From Isoptericola sp. BMS4 (GTDB taxonomy: Bacteria; Actinomycetota; Actinomycetes; Actinomycetales; Cellulomonadaceae): a stretch of DNA of 64,000 nucleotides. The notes under the pieces were generated by a model, which saw only the letters and a program-made list of their open reading frames with translations, had not been told where the DNA came from and ran no database searches. Position 1 is the stretch's first letter. Every line of letters begins with the position of its first letter. The translations under genes and the position numbers were made by a program. Location: the NCBI RefSeq assembly GCF_011634835.1, contig NZ_SIRP01000001.1, positions 3,601,331 through 3,665,330 on the forward strand, given 5' to 3'. Shown here piece by piece: positions 36,136-44,715 of this stretch.

Positions 36136-37434
36136 GTGACATCCCCGACTGTCCCCCTCCCGTCCACCGACGCCGGCGACGACCCGACGGGCTTCACCGC
36201 CCTCGAGTCACAGGTCCGCAGCTACTCGCGCGCCTGGCCCACGGTCTTCAACCGGGCCGTGGACGCGACCGTGTACGCCGAGGACGGAACTCCTTACCTC
36301 GACTTCTTCGCAGGAGCCGGGTCGCTCAACTACGGGCACAACAACCGTCGTCTGAAGCAGGTGCTCATCGACTACCTGACCGACGACCGCATGGTGCACT
36401 CGCTCGACATGCTGACCACGGCGCGTCGCGAGTTCCTCGAGACCTTCCACGACGTGATCCTCGAGCCCCGCGGGCTCGACCACAAGGTGATGTTCCCCGG
36501 CCCGGGCGGCGCCAACGCCGTCGAGGCCGCACTGAAGCTGGCGCGCAAGGTGACCGGCCGCGAGTCCGTCATCACCTTCACGAACGCCTTCCACGGCATG
36601 ACGCTCGGGGCCCTGTCCGTGACGGGCAACTCCATGAAGCGCGGCGGCGCGGGGATCCCCCTGGTCCACGCCACGCCGATGCCGTACGACGACTACTTCA
36701 GCGGCGACGTCGACGACTTCATCTACCTCGAGCGCCTGCTCGAGGACGGCGGCAGCGGGCTGAACGAGCCCGCGGCGATCATCGTCGAGACGGTGCAGGG
36801 CGAGGGCGGCATCAACGCCGCGCGCGCCGAGTGGCTGCGCGGTCTGGCCGACCTGTGCAAGCGCCACGGCATCCTGCTGATCGCCGACGACATCCAGATG
36901 GGCTGCGGCCGCACCGGCGGGTTCTTCTCCTTCGAGGAGGCCGGGATCACGCCGGACATCATCTGCCTGTCCAAGTCGATCTCCGGGTACGGCCTGCCGC
37001 TGGCACTCACCCTCGTGCGCCCCGAGCTGGACATCTTCGAGCCGGGTGAGCACAACGGCACGTTCCGCGGCTTCGCGCCCGCCTTCGCGACGGCGTCCGA
37101 GGCCCTGCGCACCTACTGGACCGACGACGCGCTCGAGCGGTCGACGATCGCCAAGGGCGCGCTCATCGAGAGCCACTTCAACTCGCTCGTGTCGCGCTAC
37201 TCGCAGCACGACCTCGTGTCGAAGGGCCGCGGCCTGGCCCGCGGGCTCCAGCTGCCCGACGGTGAGCTGGCGGACCGCGTCACGACCGAGGCGTTCGAGC
37301 GCGGCCTGCTCGTGGAGACCTCCGGTCCCGAGGGCGAGGTCGTCAAGCTGCTCCCGCCGCTGACCATCACCGACGACGAGCTGCGCCGCGGCCTGGCGAT
37401 CCTCGACGAGGCCTTCGCCGCCGTCCTGTCCTGA
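36136..37434 (+). CDS. ectB: diaminobutyrate-2-oxoglutarate transaminase
   Basis: This 432-aa class III aminotransferase makes L-2,4-diaminobutyrate from aspartate semialdehyde, the first committed step of ectoine synthesis. The PLP lysine lies in CLSKSISGYGLPLA. The phosphate and ring contacts are in GPGGANAVEAALKLA and IADDIQMGCGRTG. GTG 36136 is preferred over GTG 36127 because AGAAGGAG then has proper spacing of about 9 bases. It lies 109 bases after ectA and 24 bases before ectC. Confidence 0.96.
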   Translation: MTSPTVPLPSTDAGDDPTGFTALESQVRSYSRAWPTVFNRAVDATVYAEDGTPYLDFFAGAGSLNYGHNNRRLKQVLIDYLTDDRMVHSLDMLTTARREFLETFHDVILEPRGLDHKVMFPGPGGANAVEAALKLARKVTGRESVITFTNAFHGMTLGALSVTGNSMKRGGAGIPLVHATPMPYDDYFSGDVDDFIYLERLLEDGGSGLNEPAAIIVETVQGEGGINAARAEWLRGLADLCKRHGILLIADDIQMGCGRTGGFFSFEEAGITPDIICLSKSISGYGLPLALTLVRPELDIFEPGEHNGTFRGFAPAFATASEALRTYWTDDALERSTIAKGALIESHFNSLVSRYSQHDLVSKGRGLARGLQLPDGELADRVTTEAFERGLLVETSGPEGEVVKLLPPLTITDDELRRGLAILDEAFAAVLS

Positions 37435-37458
37435 CCCATCCCCGGAGGAACACCCACC

Positions 37459-37866
37459 ATGATCGTCCGCACCCTCGACGAGATCACCGACACCGACGCC
37501 GACATCAAGAGCGAGAACTGGCGTTCCAAGCGCATCGTCCTCGCCAAGGAGGGCGTCGGGTTCTCGGTGCACGAGACGACCCTGTACGCCGGTACCGAGA
37601 GCTTCTTCTGGTACGCCAACCACATCGAGGCCGTCTTCATCACCTCGGGCGAGGGCGAGATCGAGGACCTGGCCACGGGCGAGGTCCACCAGCTCAAGCC
37701 GGGCTCGCTGTACCTGCTCAACGACCACGACAAGCACAAGGTGCGCCCGCGCACCGACATCACGTGCGTGTGCGTGTTCAACCCGCCGGTCACCGGCCGC
37801 GAGGTGCACGACGAGAACGGCGTGTACCCGCTGGTGACCGAGGAGCCGGAGACCGCCACGGTCTGA
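37459..37866 (+). CDS. ectC: L-ectoine synthase
   Basis: This 135-aa cupin cyclises N-gamma-acetyl-diaminobutyrate to ectoine. Its length and motifs ([58 protein letters not shown]) match the EctC family. CCGGAGGA lies upstream of the ATG. No ectD hydroxylase gene follows, so the product is probably ectoine rather than hydroxyectoine unless ectD lies elsewhere. The operon ends at a strong palindrome, 37880-37937. Confidence 0.97.
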   Translation: MIVRTLDEITDTDADIKSENWRSKRIVLAKEGVGFSVHETTLYAGTESFFWYANHIEAVFITSGEGEIEDLATGEVHQLKPGSLYLLNDHDKHKVRPRTDITCVCVFNPPVTGREVHDENGVYPLVTEEPETATV

Positions 37867-37879
37867 CCCGCTACCCGCG

Positions 37880-37937
37880 CTGTGGGCGTGAGCTCGGCGC
37901 TGTTTCTGAGGGAACAGCGCCGAGCTCACGCCCACAG
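37880..37937. repeat. family B palindrome, copy 1 (also ectABC terminator)
   Basis: Perfect 25-bp arms (37880-37904, starting CTGTGGGCGTGAGCTCGG, with 37913-37937) flank an 8-base loop. The right arm runs into CTTTTC, so it can terminate ectC transcription. It also lies 8 bases before the stop of the convergent sigma factor gene. It shares TGTGGGCGTGA-CT-GGCGC with the palindrome at 52464-52524. Confidence 0.85.
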
Positions 37938-37944
37938 CTTTTCG

Positions 37945-39252
37945 TCAGCCGGTCAGGGCGGCGAGGCGGCGGCGCAGCAGCCGCCGGTCGCCCTCGCGGT
38001 CGACGAGATCCAGGGCCGCGCGCAGTGCCTCGCCCGCCTCATCGGCCCGCCCCGCCCGCGCGAGCAGCTCCGCCCGGACGGCGGGCAGCAGGTGGTAGCC
38101 CCGCAGCGCGGGCTCGTCGGCGAGGTCGTCGACGACGGCCAGCGCCGCCTCCGGGCCGCGGACCTCCGCCACGGCCACCGCCCGGTTGAGGGCCACCACG
38201 GGCGACGGCGTCATCGCGAGGAGCACGTCGTAGAGCCCGAGCACCTCGACCCAGTCCGGGTCGGCCGCGGCCCCCGCCCGGGCGTGCAGCGCCGCGATCG
38301 CCGCCTGCACCTGGTAGGGACCTGCCCGGCGAGCGGCGAGGGCGTCGTCGAGCACCCGCAGGCCCTCGTCGATCTCGTCGCGCCGCCACCGGGCCCGGTC
38401 CTGCTCGGCGAGCGTGCGGGACGCCCCGTCGTCGCCCGTCCGCGCGTCCCGGCGCGCGTGCTGCAGGAGCAGCAGCGCCAGCAGCCCGCGGGCCTCGGGC
38501 TCGTCGGGCAGCACCCGTGCGGTCAGGCGCGCGAGCCGCACGGCCTCGTCGGCGAGCGCGCGGCGGGCGGCGCTCCCGGCGTCGTCCCCCGCCGGCTCCG
38601 CCCAGGCGTCGTAGCCCTCCGTGAACAACAGGTAGAGCACGGCGAGGACTCCCTCGGTGCGCTCGGCGCGCACGGCCGGGGGTGGCACGCGGAACGTGAT
38701 GCCGGTCGCGCGGATGCGTTGCTTGGCGCGTACGAGCCGCTGCGCCATCGTCGCCTCGGGGACCAGGAAGGCGCGCGCGACCTGCGCCGTCGTCATCCCG
38801 GTGAGGGACCGCAGCGTGAGCGCGACCCTGCCCTCCAGCGGGAGCGCCGGGTGGCAGCACGTGTACAGCAGCCGCAGCAGGTCGTCGTCGGGGTGGTCCG
38901 CCGCCCACCCCTCGTCGTCCAGGCCCAGCGCGACCTCGTCGAGGACGGGGTCGGCGGAGTCCCCGGGCGCGTCCACCCGCGCGGCCAGCCTCGCGGCGGC
39001 CTCCGTCCGCTCCCCCTCCGTCCGGCGACGGCGCAGCACGTCGATCGCGTGCCGACGCGCCGCCGTCGTGAGCCAGGCGCCCGGCCGCCCGGGGACGCCG
39101 TCCCTGCCCCACGTCCGCAACGCGGTCGCGAACGCCTCCTGGGTGGCCTCCTCGGCGAGGTCGAGGTCGCCGGTGCTGCGCGCGACCGCGCCGAGGACGC
39201 GTCCCCACTCCGTGCGGAACGCGTCCTCGACGGCGGTCGCCGGGGTCGTCAT
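37945..39252 (-). CDS. ECF sigma factor with C-terminal TPR-like extension (ECF42 type)
   Basis: This 435-aa protein has sigma region 2 (about residues 8-75, LAEEATQEAFATALRTWG) and region 4 (about 125-175, MTTAQVARAFLVPEATMAQRLVRAK). A helical extension of about 220 residues follows, containing VLYLLFTEGY and PVVALNRAVAVAE. This long extension defines the ECF42-like group, which is regulated without an anti-sigma factor and is encoded beside YCII/DGPF proteins. Such a gene precedes it here, overlapping by 4 bases. A second module is at 58219-60495. Confidence 0.92.
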   Translation of the reverse strand: MTTPATAVEDAFRTEWGRVLGAVARSTGDLDLAEEATQEAFATALRTWGRDGVPGRPGAWLTTAARRHAIDVLRRRRTEGERTEAAARLAARVDAPGDSADPVLDEVALGLDDEGWAADHPDDDLLRLLYTCCHPALPLEGRVALTLRSLTGMTTAQVARAFLVPEATMAQRLVRAKQRIRATGITFRVPPPAVRAERTEGVLAVLYLLFTEGYDAWAEPAGDDAGSAARRALADEAVRLARLTARVLPDEPEARGLLALLLLQHARRDARTGDDGASRTLAEQDRARWRRDEIDEGLRVLDDALAARRAGPYQVQAAIAALHARAGAAADPDWVEVLGLYDVLLAMTPSPVVALNRAVAVAEVRGPEAALAVVDDLADEPALRGYHLLPAVRAELLARAGRADEAGEALRAALDLVDREGDRRLLRRRLAALTG

Positions 39253-39608
39253 CGTGCGGCGTCGTCCCCGAAGGGCCAGAACGCCCGCAGCTCGATCGCA
39301 CCCGCGTGCGCCATCGGGTGCTCCGACGCGACGGTGATCGCGGAGTCCAGGTCGGGCGCGTCGATGATGTCGAACCCGCCGACCGCCTCCTTGGTCTCGG
39401 AGAACGGCCCGTCCGTCACGAGCACCTTCCCGCCGCGCACGCGGACCCCCACGGCGTCCGGCGGCGGCCGCAGCCGGTCGCCCGTCACCCGGGTGCCGTC
39501 GGCGTCGTACCGCGCCACCCACCCCTCGATCGGCGGCGCGCCGGCGGCGTCCTCGGGACGCAGCTCCGGGTCGTCGGGCGTGCTCAGCACCAGCATCAGG
39601 TAACGCAT
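39249..39608 (-). CDS. YCII-related (DGPF-domain) protein
   Basis: This 119-aa protein of the YCII/DGPF ferredoxin-like fold has the characteristic TDGPFSETKEAVGGFDIID motif. Its stop overlaps the sigma factor start by 4 bases and its own start overlaps the stop of the small gene upstream, so three genes are translationally coupled. GAGGAGG precedes the ATG by 4 bases. DGPF proteins are the conserved partner and probable target of ECF42 sigma factors. The biochemical role is unknown. Confidence 0.88.
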   Translation of the reverse strand: MRYLMLVLSTPDDPELRPEDAAGAPPIEGWVARYDADGTRVTGDRLRPPPDAVGVRVRGGKVLVTDGPFSETKEAVGGFDIIDAPDLDSAITVASEHPMAHAGAIELRAFWPFGDDAAR

Positions 39609-39781
39609 CAGACCTCCTCGTCACGCGCGCGGCCAAGGCCACCGTCGAACACTAGCGGGCCGAAGAACGCCACGTCGGCGGCCTCGATCCCGTCCCCGAC
39701 GCAGCGGCCCGCGCCCCGGCTCGCCGACCGGAACCGGCGGGCCTCCGGGTCCGTCCGCAGGATCGTGTCCAGGAATCGCAT
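39608..39781 (-). CDS. 57-residue small protein at the head of the YCII-sigma operon
   Basis: This small ORF begins MRFLDTILRTDPEARRF and ends VFDGGLGRARDEEV. It has a strong Shine-Dalgarno GAGGAGG 6 bases before ATG 39781. Its stop TGA (39610-39608) overlaps the YCII ATG. Ribosome-site quality and the 4-base coupling support real translation. No domain is recognised. It has no membrane helix or signal peptide and contains one cysteine. Confidence 0.6.
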   Translation of the reverse strand: MRFLDTILRTDPEARRFRSASRGAGRCVGDGIEAADVAFFGPLVFDGGLGRARDEEV

Positions 39782-39886
39782 CTGTCGCCTCCTCGTCCGC
39801 ACGGCCCCGGGCGGGCCGTGTCATGAGGACGACGAACGGCTGGCCCCGTCCTCGACACCGGCGACGGTGCGACTTCTGTGCACCGG

Positions 39887-39908
39887 CGATGGGGAGAACT
39901 CCCCATCG
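39887..39908. terminator. 22-base palindrome downstream of the sugar operon
   Basis: CGATGGGGAG-AA-CTCCCCATCG (10-bp arms) lies 113 bases beyond the last permease stop and 106 bases before the small gene. It may terminate the sugar operon or serve as an operator for the sigma module. The rest of 39782-40020 shows no gene. Confidence 0.5.
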
Positions 39909-40020
39909 TCCGTCGGGACGCGGCTGCCTACCGTGGGCGGTGACCGGAGCGCGGCCGCGGAACCGGCACGACGGCGGGTGGTGCGCCCGCGTCCCCCCTG
40001 ATCGGGCGCACCGCCAGCCG

Positions 40021-40896
40021 TCACTTGATGCCCGTGCTCGCGATGCCCTGCACGAACGTGCGCTGGAAGACCAGGAAGACGACCAGCAGCGGCACCACGG
40101 CCACGGTCGCCACCGCCATGACCGCACCCCACGGCGAGCTGAACGCGGGGTTGTTCGTCAGCGTCGACAGGCCGACCGGCACCGTGAGGCTCTCGTTGCC
40201 CTGCAGCACCACGAGCGGCCACAGGAAGTCGTTCCACCGGTTCATGAAGCCGAGGATCACGAGCACCCCCACGAGCGGCCAGCACGACGGCAGCACCACC
40301 CGGACGAACGTGCGCAGCTCCCCCGCGCCGTCCAGCCGCGCCGCCTCGACGAGGGCGTCCGGCACCCCCAGCAGGAACTGCCGCGCGATGAAGATCCCCA
40401 CGACGTCGAACAGCGTCGGCAGGATCACCGCCCACGGCGAGTCCACCAGCCCGAGCCGGGCCACCACGAGGAACGCCGGCACCAGCGTCACCTGGATCGG
40501 GATCATGATCGTCACGAGGAACAGGGCGTACAGCAGCCCGCGCCCGCGGAACCGGTACTTCGCCAGCGCGTAGCCGGCGCCGAGCGAGACGCACACGGAC
40601 AGCGCCGTGCCGACCGCCGCGACGAAGAACGAGTTGCCGAGCCAGCGCCAGACCGGCTGCTGGGCGAACACCTCCGCGAAGTTCTGGGTGGTCGGGGCGG
40701 CGGGCCAGACGTAGAAGTCGCTGCTGGCCGACTGGCCACCCGGCGTGAGCGCCGAGACGACCATCCAGTACAGCGGGAAGACGACGAGCATCGCGACGGC
40801 CGTGAGGCCGGCGGTGAGGAGCCAGCGGCGCCGGGACGAGCGACGCTCACGCGCGGAGGGTCGGGACGCGGGGACGGGGCGCACGGTCGCGGTCAC
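40021..40896 (-). CDS. sugar ABC transporter permease (MalG type)
   Basis: This 291-aa inner-membrane permease has six helices. The first is LLTAGLTAVAMLVVFPLYWMV. Its ATPase-contact loop is EAARLDGAGELRTFVRVVLP. The GTG start overlaps the stop of the MalF-type permease gene by 4 bases. It belongs to the GH4 sugar operon. No ATPase gene is present, so a shared multi-sugar ATPase is expected. Confidence 0.92.
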   Translation of the reverse strand: MTATVRPVPASRPSARERRSSRRRWLLTAGLTAVAMLVVFPLYWMVVSALTPGGQSASSDFYVWPAAPTTQNFAEVFAQQPVWRWLGNSFFVAAVGTALSVCVSLGAGYALAKYRFRGRGLLYALFLVTIMIPIQVTLVPAFLVVARLGLVDSPWAVILPTLFDVVGIFIARQFLLGVPDALVEAARLDGAGELRTFVRVVLPSCWPLVGVLVILGFMNRWNDFLWPLVVLQGNESLTVPVGLSTLTNNPAFSSPWGAVMAVATVAVVPLLVVFLVFQRTFVQGIASTGIK

Positions 40897-41846
40897 AGGA
40901 GCTCCTCGGCTTTCTTCGTCGCCCGCTGCCGCAGCAGCGTGAAGACCAGCAGGATCAGCACGAGCAGGAGGCCGAGCGCCGCCGCGTACCCCATGCGGGC
41001 GTCGGCGAAGGCCGAGCGGAACACGTACTGGATGAGGACCGTCGTGGAGAACCCGGGGCCGCCGCCAGTCATCACGTAGATGACGTCGAAGGCCTGCAGG
41101 GAGAACACGACGTTGAGGATGAGCAGGATCGACGTCGTCGGCGCGAGCATCGGCACCGTCAGGCGGCGGAACCGCTGCCAGCCGCTCGCGCCGTCGATCG
41201 CGGCGGCCTCGCGCAGCTCGGACGGGATCGACTGCAGCGCCCCGAGGTAGATCACCATGCAGAACCCGATGCGGGTCCAGACGACCACGAGGATCAGGGT
41301 CGCCATCGCCGTGCGGGGCGAGGTCAGCCACGGCAGGCCGTCGAGCCCGACCGCACGCAGGGCGTTGTTCGCCACGCCGTAGTCGGGGTTGAAGATCCAC
41401 GACATGACCACACCGACGACGACGCCGGCCGCGACCATCGGCACGAAGAACAGCGCTCGCAGCGCCCCGCGGCCCGGGAGCGGGCGGTTGAGCGCCACCG
41501 CGAGCGCCAGCCCGACCGCCATCGCCGTCGGCACGGTGCCGAGGGTGAACACGAGCGTGTTCAGCAGGGCGGTCCGCAGCAGCGGGTCGGCGAGCATGGT
41601 GCGGTAGTTGTCCGCGCCCACCCACTCACCCTCGCCGAGAGTCGCCGTGTCCTGGAACGACAGGGCGACCGCGATGACGATCGGCACCAGCGAGAACGCC
41701 AGGAACAGCAGCCCGGCGGGGCCGACGAACAGGTAGGGCGCCCAGCGGGTGCGCCAGCGGCGGGCCGCGTCGCCCGTGGCGGCCGCCGGTGCGGGGGCGG
41801 TCGCGGGGACGGGCTCGGCCGTGAGGGTCTCACCGTGCGGTGACAC
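40893..41846 (-). CDS. sugar ABC transporter permease (MalF type)
   Basis: This 317-aa permease has six helices and the cytoplasmic loop EAAAIDGASGWQRFRRLTVP. The Ala/Pro-rich N-terminus precedes the first helix, LFVGPAGLLFLAFSLVPIVI. It overlaps the end of the binding-protein gene by 17 bases if the GTG at 41846 is used. No better Shine-Dalgarno site was found. It forms the channel with the MalG-type product. Confidence 0.9.
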   Translation of the reverse strand: MSPHGETLTAEPVPATAPAPAAATGDAARRWRTRWAPYLFVGPAGLLFLAFSLVPIVIAVALSFQDTATLGEGEWVGADNYRTMLADPLLRTALLNTLVFTLGTVPTAMAVGLALAVALNRPLPGRGALRALFFVPMVAAGVVVGVVMSWIFNPDYGVANNALRAVGLDGLPWLTSPRTAMATLILVVVWTRIGFCMVIYLGALQSIPSELREAAAIDGASGWQRFRRLTVPMLAPTTSILLILNVVFSLQAFDVIYVMTGGGPGFSTTVLIQYVFRSAFADARMGYAAALGLLLVLILLVFTLLRQRATKKAEELL

Positions 41847-43131
41847 TGCGCATCGCCTCCGTCATCCGGGTGCCGCACTCGGTGGGGCTGAGCTCCCCGA
41901 GGAAGCACAGGTCGAGGTAGTCCGCGAACACCGAGTTGAGCGAGCTGAAGTACTGGCCGGACTGCGCGCGCACCATCGACAGCGGGATGGTCGAGGCCTG
42001 GTCGATGAAGCGCTGCATGGTGGCCTCGTGCCGCTCGTAGCCGATGTCGGCCGCGTCGAGGGAGGACCGTGCCGGCAGCCAGTTGCCCCGGCGGCAGAAC
42101 TCCGCGATGTTGGCCCGGCTGGTGATGAAGGCGACGAGCTCGGCGGCGAGCTCGGGGTGCTTGCTGGAGCGCGTCACCGCGAGGGCGTTGCCGCCGAGGT
42201 CGGAGGCCTCGCCGGTGTTGCGGATCATGGGCGCCGTGCCCCACTCGTCCGGCCGGCCCTCGTCGAGGGCCGCGACCGACTCCGGGTTGTCGAGCAGCAG
42301 CCCGATCTGTCCGGTGAGGAACAGGTCGCGGGCGACGGCCCCACCCCCGGACTTGCTCATGTTCGACGGCGAGACGAGGCCCTCGGCGTACCAGCGCCGG
42401 CCGAACTCGAGCGCGCCGACGGCCTCGGCGGTGTCCATGCTCGGCGTCTCGCCGTCCTCGCCGAGGAAGGCACCGCCGTTCTGGTAGACGACCGGCATCC
42501 ACCGGTACGCAGTCTCGGGCCCGCTCCAGCCGTAGCCGAAGCCGTACCCGCGGGTGACCTTCCGCGCCTCGCGGGCGACCTCCAAGAACTCGTCCCAGTG
42601 CCACGCCTCGTCGAGGGTCTGCGGCACCCGCACCCCGATGCGCTCCATCACCCGCCGGTCGTAGTAGGTGATGAAGTTGTCGGTGTGCTGGAACACCCCG
42701 AACAGGCCGTCGGGCTTGGCGCCGATCGCCCAGAAGGGCTCGGACCAGTCGTCCTCGTACTCGGGCGGGACCGCGCCGGTGATGTCGACGAGGCTGCCGT
42801 TGGCGGCGTAGCGGCCGATCTGCTGCGGGGTGATGCGGATGATGTCCGGGGCCAGGTCGGCCGCCAGGCGCGTGATGAACCACTGGTGGAACTGCCCGGT
42901 GGTGACCTCCACGGCGACGCTGGTGCCGGGGTGGGCCGCCACGAACTCGTCGGCGATCGCCTGGTAGGTCTCGAGGTCGAGCGGGATGTTCCACGAGGAC
43001 AGGCGCAGGTGCTTGGTGCCCGTGGGTGCCCCGGAGCAGGCCGCGAGCGCTCCCGCCACGCTGATCCCGGCCACGGCCAGGAAGCTCCGCCGGGACAGCC
43101 TCCGGACCGCCGGCGACGCGTGCGTCGGCAT
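41830..43131 (-). CDS. sugar ABC transporter substrate-binding lipoprotein, probable Tat substrate
   Basis: This 433-aa family 1 binding protein has a twin-arginine signal, RRLSRRSFLAVAG, followed by a lipobox, GALAAC, at about residue 32. It is therefore probably exported folded by Tat and lipid-anchored. The mature part has the two-lobe solute-binding pattern (YQAIADEFVAAHPG, WMPVVYQNGGAFLGEDGE). GAGGAGAC precedes the ATG. It lies between the GH4 enzyme and the permeases, so it captures the glycoside that GH4 then splits. The sugar is probably an alpha-galactoside, but this is inferred. Confidence 0.9.
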   Translation of the reverse strand: MPTHASPAVRRLSRRSFLAVAGISVAGALAACSGAPTGTKHLRLSSWNIPLDLETYQAIADEFVAAHPGTSVAVEVTTGQFHQWFITRLAADLAPDIIRITPQQIGRYAANGSLVDITGAVPPEYEDDWSEPFWAIGAKPDGLFGVFQHTDNFITYYDRRVMERIGVRVPQTLDEAWHWDEFLEVAREARKVTRGYGFGYGWSGPETAYRWMPVVYQNGGAFLGEDGETPSMDTAEAVGALEFGRRWYAEGLVSPSNMSKSGGGAVARDLFLTGQIGLLLDNPESVAALDEGRPDEWGTAPMIRNTGEASDLGGNALAVTRSSKHPELAAELVAFITSRANIAEFCRRGNWLPARSSLDAADIGYERHEATMQRFIDQASTIPLSMVRAQSGQYFSSLNSVFADYLDLCFLGELSPTECGTRMTEAMRSVTAR

Positions 43132-43164
43132 GTCGTCTCCTCTTCGTCGAGGGATCGGTGGTGC

Positions 43165-43196
43165 GGTGCCCCCGGGCTCCGTCGCCCGGGAGCACC
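43165..43196 (-). terminator. intra-operon hairpin between GH4 and binding-protein genes
   Basis: A 12-bp stem with one mismatch (43165-43176 with 43185-43196) and an 8-base loop lies in the 72-base gap. It could attenuate or protect segments of the operon mRNA. Confidence 0.5.
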
Positions 43197-43203
43197 GCGG
43201 TGC

Positions 43204-44616
43204 TCAGCGCGCCGGGACCGGCGCGGGTGCCGCCGCGGCGGGGGCCGGGCGCAGGGCGGGCTGCAGCAGGTCCGCGTGCGCGGCGAGCAGCTCGTCCGTC
43301 ATCGCCCGGATCTGCTCGAGCGTGCAGTGCGCCGACGTCAGGGGGTCCGTCGCGACGGCGTGGTGCACGTGCTCCACGTCTCCGTCCAGCGCCGCGCGCA
43401 CGGCGAGCGTCTGCACGTTGACGTTGGTGCGGTTGATCGCGGCGAGCTGGGGCGGCAGGTCGCCGAACGACGTCGGCTGCACGCCGTTCGCGTCGACGAG
43501 GCACGCCACCTCGACGCACGCGTCGTCGGGCAGGTTCGTGACGACGCGGCCGTCGTTCGGCACGTTGCCGTACACGACCGCAGGGACTCCCGTGACGGCG
43601 GCGTTGACGATCGACGCCCCGTACTCGACGGACGGCGCCAGCTCCGCCTTGAGGCGGGCGAGCTGGTCGTCGACGTCGCCCTGCTCGTCGTGCGAGGTGC
43701 AGATCTCGTAGTAGTCCCACCGCTCGGGGATGTACTCGAGGATGGTGCCGGGGTCCTTGCGGAAGTACGGCACGTACTCCGACGCGTGGTGGCTCGACTC
43801 CGTCTCGAAGTAGCCGAAGTGGTTCATGAGCGCGGTGCGCACCTGCTCGTTGCCGCCCTCGTAGGTGCTGGCGGCGAGCGCCTCCTCGGAGTGGTCGCCG
43901 TCGTCGGCGAGCAGGTCGGCGGCCGCGCGCCCGCGCCGGTGCCGCTCGGCCATGACCTGGCGCAGCCGCGGGTACAGGTCCTCGGTGCCGCGGCGGAAGT
44001 CGAGGATCCACGCCTGGTGGTTGATGCCGGCGCACCGGTAGGAGACCTCGTCGTAGGGGACGCCGAGGGTGCGGGCGAGCATCCGCGTGGTGCCCTGCAC
44101 GCTGTGGCACAGGCCGACGGTGCGCAGGCCGATGGCGTTGAGGTACGCGGTGGCCATCGCCATGGGGTTGGCGTAGTTGATGAACTGGGCGTCGGGGCAC
44201 ACCTCGAGCGCGTCGGCGGCGATGTCCTGGTACGCCGGCACGGAGCGCAGGAAGCGGAAGACGCCGCCCGGGCCGACGGTGTCGCCGACGGTCTGGTCGA
44301 CGCCGTAGCGGCGCGGGATCTCGACGTCGTGGCGGTACGACTCCACGCCGCCCACCTGGAAGGTGATGATGACGAAGTCGGCGCCGTCGAGCGCCTGGCG
44401 GCGGTCGGTGGTCCGCTCGACCACGGTCGGCAGGCCGTGGTGGTCGACGAGCTCGCACGCGGCGTCCGCGACGCGGTCCAGGCGGCCGGCGTCGAGGTCC
44501 ATGAGGGTCAGGGTCGCGTCGCGCAGGGCAGGGAAGCTCAGCAGGTCGCCGATAAGGCGCAGGGGGAACACGTACCCGCCGGCTCCGATGATCGTGATCT
44601 TCGGTGATCGAGTCAT
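43204..44616 (-). CDS. family GH4 glycosidase (alpha-galactosidase/alpha-glucosidase type)
   Basis: This 470-aa NAD+- and Mn2+-dependent glycosidase uses a redox mechanism. The N-terminal dinucleotide site is KITIIGAGGYVFP. The Mn2+ cysteine is Cys170 in GLCHSVQG, and other ligand regions are FINYANPMAM and AGINHQAW. The CHSVQG form is that of the MelA-like branch. Substrate (alpha-galactoside versus other glycoside) cannot be fixed by eye. The gene heads the transporter operon and is divergent from an AraC regulator. TAGCGT ends 6 bases before the ATG, which fits a leaderless mRNA. Confidence 0.92.
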   Translation of the reverse strand: MTRSPKITIIGAGGYVFPLRLIGDLLSFPALRDATLTLMDLDAGRLDRVADAACELVDHHGLPTVVERTTDRRQALDGADFVIITFQVGGVESYRHDVEIPRRYGVDQTVGDTVGPGGVFRFLRSVPAYQDIAADALEVCPDAQFINYANPMAMATAYLNAIGLRTVGLCHSVQGTTRMLARTLGVPYDEVSYRCAGINHQAWILDFRRGTEDLYPRLRQVMAERHRRGRAAADLLADDGDHSEEALAASTYEGGNEQVRTALMNHFGYFETESSHHASEYVPYFRKDPGTILEYIPERWDYYEICTSHDEQGDVDDQLARLKAELAPSVEYGASIVNAAVTGVPAVVYGNVPNDGRVVTNLPDDACVEVACLVDANGVQPTSFGDLPPQLAAINRTNVNVQTLAVRAALDGDVEHVHHAVATDPLTSAHCTLEQIRAMTDELLAAHADLLQPALRPAPAAAAPAPVPAR

Positions 44617-44715
44617 GCTGCGACGCTAGGTCCGAGGATGACGGTGGGTCCTCCGGATACGTGGCCCAGGGTTCCGGGATCCTTCGGCAGGCCGGGGGCG
44701 TCTAGGCTGACCGTC

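Noticed and set aside
41749-44607. Plus-strand open frame of 952 codons opposite the GH4 operon
   Set aside because: It spans three real minus-strand genes and their gaps. The protein is low-complexity and has no recognisable domain or ribosome site.
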